Shown piece after piece: positions 22,956 to 28,293 of a stretch of DNA of 28,293 bases; within the stretch, counting starts at the first letter, position 1, and every line of letters starts with the position of its first letter. The position numbers and the translations under genes were made by a program. The notes under the pieces were generated by a model. It was not told the DNA's origin. It was given only the letters and a program-made list of their open reading frames with translations, and searched no databases. The DNA comes from a virus: positions 1-28,293 of the IMG/VR virus record IMGVR_UViG_3300010160_000175. One strand, 5' to 3'.

Positions 22956-25900
22956 TGACCGAAGATGAAATTAACAAATCAGTTTCCAAAGAAGCAGGAG
23001 GCATGGTCTCTGCTTCTGTTGGCATTAACGCTGATACTGCATCTCTTAAAAGCCTTAAAGATGGTATAAAGGCAATTAAAACCGAAACTAAAGAATTGGT
23101 TAAGGTTTTAACAGAAGCTAGAAATGTCCTTAAAGAGATGTACGATAAGTACGGTCTTACTGCTTCTTACCAAGTACACCAAGCTGGTGCTGAGGGTGCG
23201 CAATACTCCACTGATGCAAGTGGTTCTACCACACAAGCAGCTGGGACCAAAACTGTAGGAACTCAACCTGGTAAGTCTCCAAACGTTCAACCTGCCCCAG
23301 ATTCAGTATCGGCTGCTTTGTCAGGACAAAATGCTTTAACTCAAGGTCAGGGTGGGGGTGGTTGGGCCCAAAGAATGTTTCAGGGTACCACTAGTGCTCC
23401 AAACTTTCAAGGTGTTGCTGGTAAATTTGGTGGTGGGGGTTCTGGTGCTATAGGGGTAGGCCAACAGATAGGAGCAATGTTTTCGAGTGCTGGTAACTTT
23501 ACAAGCATGGCTGGTACCTTGGCTAAAACAGCTGTACAGGCTATTGACAACCGTGTAGAGGCCGGAAGAGATTACGCACTTAATGCGGATAGATCTACGC
23601 TTCAGATGCAACAGTTGACAGGCATGAGCCAGGGTCAAGTAATGAACAACCTTAGAATGCCTTTAACTGACTATAAGCTTGGTACTAATGGCATTAACCA
23701 ATTGATGTCACTACAGGCCCGTACAGGCATCAATGCGGCCCAACAAGCATCAAGTGTCGAAATGATGAGAACTATTAGTGGTTTCTCTATGGGTGCTGAA
23801 GGTGCATCCAGTATCATTGAAAATCTTGCTGCTCCAGAAACAGTAAACAAGATGTTTATGATGACCGGTACAAGCCTTATTGGTCCTGGTGGTCAACAAA
23901 ACAGTACTAAAGACATAATACAAACTCTTGCTAGAAAAGCTGGGTTAGACAATGCAGCTCTTGCAAAGACTGCATCAGCTCCAGGTTCTGTTACTAGGGC
24001 AACGCTTTCGTCTATGGGTGTATCCGGAGACTTGCAAGATCAAGTTATTCAGTATGCTCAATCTAATGTAGCTTTTAAGGCTAAGGGTGGAAAAGGATCG
24101 TACGATCCAACCAAAGAGGCTGATCGTAAACGTATGGGTATTGATGATACTTTTGCTATGGAAGCAGAAGAAACTGAACGTAAACGAGGTAAAAGAGACG
24201 AGCAGTTCTATCGAGACCAAGCTGTTTCTTACGCTAAATTAGAGCGCCAAACACAACGGGTAACTGACGCACTAGGAAAAATGGAACACGCTCTTAAAGG
24301 GATTATTGGTGAAAGAACTAGTAACCGAATTGGTCAGAAAATACTAGGTGGAGTAATGGGCGCAGTGGGTGCAGGTTTAGTGGCATCTGGCTTTGGAGCA
24401 CCAGTTGGTTTTGGATTAATGGCTGGAGGAATGGCATTAGCAGGTGACCCTGTTCTAGATGAATCAAAAGCTTTTGCTCAAAAAACTGGATTCTATGGTT
24501 TTACCAACACAAATGCACCATCAATACCCCGTGCCATAAGAGCTGCTCCAGTAACCACTTCTACTTCTCCAACTGATGTCTCAACTGATACATATGCACC
24601 ACAAACTACAGATTTTCAATTTCCTGAAGGTTTTAGTCCTGATGCAATGTCGGGGTATTTAGTTGATAAGCGTACAGTAGGGGGCGGTGGTAAAGAAGTT
24701 AAAATGGCCTTTACAAACAAATTTGCAAGTGAAAACCTAAACCCAGCACTTAGAACTTCTGTAGAAAACATGGCAACAAAAGCTCAAGAAGAAGCTGGCA
24801 TAGACTTGCGAATGAGCCCAGGTGGTGGTCGTAGAGACTTTTATGAACAAACTAAATTATTCTTTAGTCGATATACCCCCGCTGCAAGCAACCAAAGAAC
24901 TTTTGTTGATGCGTACGATGGCGCAACACGTGCTGTAGTTCCTTTCAATGGTAAAAACTATATGAAAAAACCACAAAACAGGGAACCTCCTGCAGCTGCT
25001 CCGGGTGACTCACTCCATGAAATTGGTATGGCTGCTGACTTAGACCTATCTGATCCAAAAACAAAAGCATGGGTTAAAGCAAACTTATGGAGATTTGGTT
25101 TAGCATCAGGTGATGGAGAAGATTACCACGTCCAACTTGGTTGGACTAAAAACATGGGTGTAAAGAAGTTTTTAGGAGAAACTGCTTTAACGTTTGACCA
25201 GGCTTCAAAAAATGCTAGACAAGGTGGTGTAACTTGGGCACAAAATATAAACCCTGGATTTGGTGTTGACACCAGTGTGTTTTCAGAGAAACTTTTAAAA
25301 AGACTTGGAACAACGGTTACTGTAGAAAAATTACAGTGGCTTAGAGCATGGACACAAAAAGAGGGTGGGGGTGGTATGTATAACCCCTTTAACGTAGTCT
25401 CCGGAAGTAACAGAAGAACTGTTGATGGTAGAGACAGAACTGAAACTAACTATAACCAAAATGGGAACTATCCTGTTCAAAACTTTGGTAGCCTTGAAGA
25501 AGGTATTAACTTCACTTTATACCATTTGTTAAACCATCAAAAAGGTCTTATGAAAGTTATGATGCAGCCAAATCCATCTATTGAAGATTTTAAATCGGTT
25601 GCCAGTAAAAGCACGGCATCAGGAAGTAAAGGTTTAATGAATAATATTGATAGTGTTGTTAAACGCTACAATAAAGCAGTAGCTGATAAAGATTACGCTG
25701 GTATAGAACGAAACTATGGTAGTACCGGATTAGCAGCTATTGGATATGCTGGAGACCCACAACCATCGGTATCTCCAATGACGGTATCTCCAATGTTTAT
25801 TCCAAACACTTCTATGTCTTTATCTAGTATGGGAATGTCCGGCGGAAATACTGTTAATGAGGGAAGCACCATAACAATTTCACCAGTTATAAATATGACT

Positions 25901-26011
25901 TCATCTGGAGCAAATGGTTCAGTTAGTGAGTATGACCTAAGATCAATGGCTAAACGAATAGCTAAATTAATTGAACAAGAAACTAACATTAATAAAATTA
26001 GGAGTACGTAG
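22955..26011 (+). CDS. Tape measure protein with M15 peptidase and lysozyme-like domains
   Basis: A 1018-aa protein. Residues 25-65 are a coiled coil, 70-200 a Gly/Gln/Ser-rich stretch, 200-450 mostly helical, and about 462-498 a hydrophobic Gly-rich segment (GGVMGAVGAGLVASGF) as expected for a membrane-interacting part of a tape measure. Residues about 590-735 are an M15 peptidase domain with SLHEIGMAADLD (H688, D695) and EDYHVQ (E722, H725). Residues about 785-865 resemble a phage lysozyme/glucosaminidase-like domain (WLRAWTQKEGG with E803; MYNPFNVV; YPVQNFGSLEEGINFTLYHLL). It sets tail length and probably opens the wall during injection. Start ATG 22955 shares a base with the previous stop. 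Confidence 0.8.
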   Translation: MTEDEINKSVSKEAGGMVSASVGINADTASLKSLKDGIKAIKTETKELVKVLTEARNVLKEMYDKYGLTASYQVHQAGAEGAQYSTDASGSTTQAAGTKTVGTQPGKSPNVQPAPDSVSAALSGQNALTQGQGGGGWAQRMFQGTTSAPNFQGVAGKFGGGGSGAIGVGQQIGAMFSSAGNFTSMAGTLAKTAVQAIDNRVEAGRDYALNADRSTLQMQQLTGMSQGQVMNNLRMPLTDYKLGTNGINQLMSLQARTGINAAQQASSVEMMRTISGFSMGAEGASSIIENLAAPETVNKMFMMTGTSLIGPGGQQNSTKDIIQTLARKAGLDNAALAKTASAPGSVTRATLSSMGVSGDLQDQVIQYAQSNVAFKAKGGKGSYDPTKEADRKRMGIDDTFAMEAEETERKRGKRDEQFYRDQAVSYAKLERQTQRVTDALGKMEHALKGIIGERTSNRIGQKILGGVMGAVGAGLVASGFGAPVGFGLMAGGMALAGDPVLDESKAFAQKTGFYGFTNTNAPSIPRAIRAAPVTTSTSPTDVSTDTYAPQTTDFQFPEGFSPDAMSGYLVDKRTVGGGGKEVKMAFTNKFASENLNPALRTSVENMATKAQEEAGIDLRMSPGGGRRDFYEQTKLFFSRYTPAASNQRTFVDAYDGATRAVVPFNGKNYMKKPQNREPPAAAPGDSLHEIGMAADLDLSDPKTKAWVKANLWRFGLASGDGEDYHVQLGWTKNMGVKKFLGETALTFDQASKNARQGGVTWAQNINPGFGVDTSVFSEKLLKRLGTTVTVEKLQWLRAWTQKEGGGGMYNPFNVVSGSNRRTVDGRDRTETNYNQNGNYPVQNFGSLEEGINFTLYHLLNHQKGLMKVMMQPNPSIEDFKSVASKSTASGSKGLMNNIDSVVKRYNKAVADKDYAGIERNYGSTGLAAIGYAGDPQPSVSPMTVSPMFIPNTSMSLSSMGMSGGNTVNEGSTITISPVINMTSSGANGSVSEYDLRSMAKRIAKLIEQETNINKIRST

Positions 26012-28269
26012 TGGCTAATTATAAAGACTATGATGACCTATACGATTTCCTTAACGGTACAGCTCCAGGTGCTTCACGTGGTAGTAGTGAAATTATGGAT
26101 GTGTTCAATGACACATTTGCATTTAATCCAAGCACTGTACGTACCGGTAAAGTCCTTGCTAACGGATCTTTTGACACAAATGCTACAACAAAACTAACTC
26201 GTGGGTTTATAAGAAACCTTATGGTTGATTTAGGTGACGGTCAAGTACAGATGCCAAATATAAGATGTAGATTTCAATTTAATCCACAAGACATTGAGCA
26301 CTCACTTGAAGCACGTAGGGACATGTATTTACCCATTCTTCAAGATCCCCAACAACTAAGACAACCTATGGCAGGCAATGCAGCTTTTGCTTTTGAATTA
26401 ATATTTGACAGAACTATGGAAGTTAACAGTAAAGTGTCAAAGTCCTCTGTAGCGGGTGTTGACGACGAATCTCCTGGTGAAGAAACACCAGATGAAACTA
26501 GCGCAGAAACTGTTGGCGTATTTCATGATTTAAGAATACTGTATTCTATAATTGGTACAGGGTTAAGTAAAGAGTTATTAGACGCACAAATGAAAAAAGC
26601 TAGATTAGATATCTTATCTTATGCACAACGTAATTACTCTGAATTAAACATTCAAAGAAATAGTGATGGCAACTTTGTGGCCGTTGGAAACACTGATGAA
26701 ACTGGTGTTGAGGGTACTGTAGACCAAAACTCACAAGAGTTAGTAAACTTTTTAAGTCAATTAAATGACCCATTAAGTGATGCTTCTGGGAATCTAAGTT
26801 TTATGTCTAATTTAAATATTGGAAACTCTGCATTTTTAACACCACAACCATGCAGAGTTATTTTTTCTCCTATGTTTATGGTTGATGGTTTTGTAATGAA
26901 TACTAGAGTTTTATTTACAAAATTTAGTGCAAAAATGATACCCATACAATGTAAAGTATTTTTACAAATGCAAGCAGTTTATATTGGTTTTGCAAAAAAA
27001 CAAACATTCCTGACTGCCCAGTATGAAGAGCAAGCAGAAATAAACACCGGAGCTCAACAAAATGCAAATCAGGCCGTTGTAGATATTTGTAAAATTCTAC
27101 AAACTAATATGAGAGCAATAGGGGTTGGTTATAGTAGTGATACTAGAATACTTGGTAATTCCACTGAGGCAACAAACACTACAGACCACGTGTATTCTGT
27201 TAGTTACAATAAAGAGGGAAGCAATGAAGCAGCTTCTGGTTTAGTTTATCAACCAATTTGGCTTTATGGAACTAAAAACTTTTGGTATAGAAGAGGTTTT
27301 TCTACTAATCCAAGTCTTTCAAAGAGTAATAACTTAACTAGCTACAACTCTGATTATTACCTAAATTATAACACTCCTATAAACACTCCTAACTTTATGC
27401 CCGGAATAACAGTAGCGCTTGTTAACGGTACTAAAGAAAAAGATGAAATAGCTAAGAAAGTATTTGAAGATTATAAAGATTCAGGTCCTCTCCTTAGGAT
27501 AAATATAACATCAAGAATATACGGGCCTTTTGGTAGCCAAGTGTTAGGAAATGCTTTTGTAGCTACCAAACTTGGAACAGAAGCTAAGTCTTACCCAAGT
27601 TCTAGTGAGTATCCTACAGGTGTAAAACTTTTAGGTGATTATAATGTTGGAATAGAGATAAGAGATAAAGCAACCTGGGAAAAATATGCTGATCGTTCAC
27701 ATGATTTTCTATTAAGTTCTAGATCTCCTAGTGAAAATCTATATAATGACTCCAACCAAGCTGCTAATCCAATAACTCCAAGCACAGATAATAGTTCATT
27801 TGTTAGTGTACTTAACAATTTGGACGATAAAATTACTACTTATACTAATTCCTTAAGTCCTCATACTTCAACACAAAAAGCTAATGCTAAAAAAGTACTA
27901 CAAGATATATACAAAAGTTCAAATAGAATTGGAGCAGAAAATACTGACCCAAAAATAGATGGACAACTTGATACATTGCTCCCGTTGTTTCCGGGAGCGT
28001 ACTATAGCAACATTCCTGATTCTCTACTAGAATTAGTAAATGAGGTGCACGGTTTAAACTCATTATATTTTGTTGTAGTTACTGAAACTAGTTTAAAAAT
28101 GACAATATCAGCTGTGGCTAACGCTGGAACTCAACCATTTGCAATAGTGTCTGAAAGATCTACGGATGTAATTCAGGGGTCAACAGTAGGGCACAAAGTA
28201 AGTCTGATTCAACGGTACGAAAACATCCCACCTGCTCCAAGTTACTGGCTAGTAGGAGATACGCAATGA
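26011..28269 (+). CDS. Baseplate / CIS tube-like structural protein (752 aa)
   Basis: The start is GTG 26011, sharing one base with the tape measure stop. Residues about 80-140 show the pattern of contractile injection system tube-associated proteins: RCRFQFNPQDIEHSLEARRD (N91-P92), then FAFELIFDRTMEV (F132-D133). The remainder is long, Asn/Ser/Thr-rich and beta-rich, with no LysM or lysozyme motif that I can recognise. Position after the tape measure suggests a baseplate or hub component joining the tube to the wall-contacting parts. It overlaps the next gene by ATGA. Confidence 0.6.
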   Translation: MANYKDYDDLYDFLNGTAPGASRGSSEIMDVFNDTFAFNPSTVRTGKVLANGSFDTNATTKLTRGFIRNLMVDLGDGQVQMPNIRCRFQFNPQDIEHSLEARRDMYLPILQDPQQLRQPMAGNAAFAFELIFDRTMEVNSKVSKSSVAGVDDESPGEETPDETSAETVGVFHDLRILYSIIGTGLSKELLDAQMKKARLDILSYAQRNYSELNIQRNSDGNFVAVGNTDETGVEGTVDQNSQELVNFLSQLNDPLSDASGNLSFMSNLNIGNSAFLTPQPCRVIFSPMFMVDGFVMNTRVLFTKFSAKMIPIQCKVFLQMQAVYIGFAKKQTFLTAQYEEQAEINTGAQQNANQAVVDICKILQTNMRAIGVGYSSDTRILGNSTEATNTTDHVYSVSYNKEGSNEAASGLVYQPIWLYGTKNFWYRRGFSTNPSLSKSNNLTSYNSDYYLNYNTPINTPNFMPGITVALVNGTKEKDEIAKKVFEDYKDSGPLLRINITSRIYGPFGSQVLGNAFVATKLGTEAKSYPSSSEYPTGVKLLGDYNVGIEIRDKATWEKYADRSHDFLLSSRSPSENLYNDSNQAANPITPSTDNSSFVSVLNNLDDKITTYTNSLSPHTSTQKANAKKVLQDIYKSSNRIGAENTDPKIDGQLDTLLPLFPGAYYSNIPDSLLELVNEVHGLNSLYFVVVTETSLKMTISAVANAGTQPFAIVSERSTDVIQGSTVGHKVSLIQRYENIPPAPSYWLVGDTQ

Positions 28270-28293
28270 TAACTAAATACTTATCAACCGATA
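28266..28293 (+). CDS. Start of next tail/baseplate gene (3' truncated)
   Basis: ATG 28266 overlaps the previous stop as ATGA, the same coupling used repeatedly in this block. Only nine codons (MITKYLSTD) lie in the window, so no function can be given. Confidence 0.45.

Noticed and set aside
1-28293. tRNA genes, integrase, attachment site or transposon
   Set aside because: No gap is large enough for a tRNA with cloverleaf features that I could find, and no recombinase or IS-like protein is encoded.

Overview
This window is a contiguous late-gene block of a tailed double-stranded DNA bacteriophage with a contractile tail. A tail sheath gene (19799-21346) is followed by a T4 gp19-like tube gene, a baseplate/chaperone-like gene and a tape measure gene. 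These follow a large terminase, a portal, a scaffold and an N4-gp56-like major capsid protein. All supported genes are on the + strand, tightly packed, often with 1-nt (TAATG) or 4-nt (ATGA) stop/start overlaps. The longest intergenic gap is about 110 nt. I see no integrase, repressor cassette, tRNA, IS element or CRISPR array, so lifestyle is undetermined. Two M15-type peptidoglycan peptidase domains imply a host with a peptidoglycan wall. AT-leaning composition and gene style recall phages of aquatic bacteria, perhaps actinobacteria, but the host cannot be fixed from this sequence.

Layout. (1) 1-6160 is the adsorption and lysis region. It holds the end of a protein with two BppU-like beta domains, a collagen-repeat fibre, an Mtd_N-type fibre sharing its C-terminal module with the collagen fibre, a small coiled-coil protein, a holin-like membrane protein, an M15 endolysin, a second Mtd_N-type fibre and a protein with triple YVKVSGAWK repeats. 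(2) 6177-7765 has four unrecognised small or acidic genes. (3) 7773-11619 holds the large terminase, a strongly initiated unknown protein, a 53-aa protein behind an SD-masking hairpin, an HTH protein preceded by a sigma70-like promoter candidate, a calcineurin-like phosphoesterase and a small unknown. (4) 11609-15661 holds portal, scaffold and major capsid protein, then a 12-bp hairpin (terminator candidate) and a small protein. (5) 15669-17308 is a collar-domain, His-rich fibre-like gene plus a 51-aa coupled ORF, oddly placed between capsid and connector genes. (6) 17323-19798 holds head-tail connector, stopper, tail-completion and terminator candidates. (7) 19799-28293 holds sheath, tube, a Zn-ribbon baseplate/chaperone-like protein with a probable programmed frameshift extension, a tape measure carrying two wall-degrading domains, a baseplate/CIS-tube-like protein and the first bases of the next gene.

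How it fits together: TerL packages DNA through the portal into a shell built on the scaffold. Connector, stopper and terminator proteins join it to a sheath-tube tail whose length is set by the tape measure. The wall-cutting domains in the tape measure probably aid DNA entry. The fibre genes give host binding, and the holin-like protein and M15 endolysin give release. The observations most worth checking are the frameshifted chaperone, the doubly enzymatic tape measure, the shared fibre C-terminal module, the displaced collar fibre and the RNA hairpins that may control translation.
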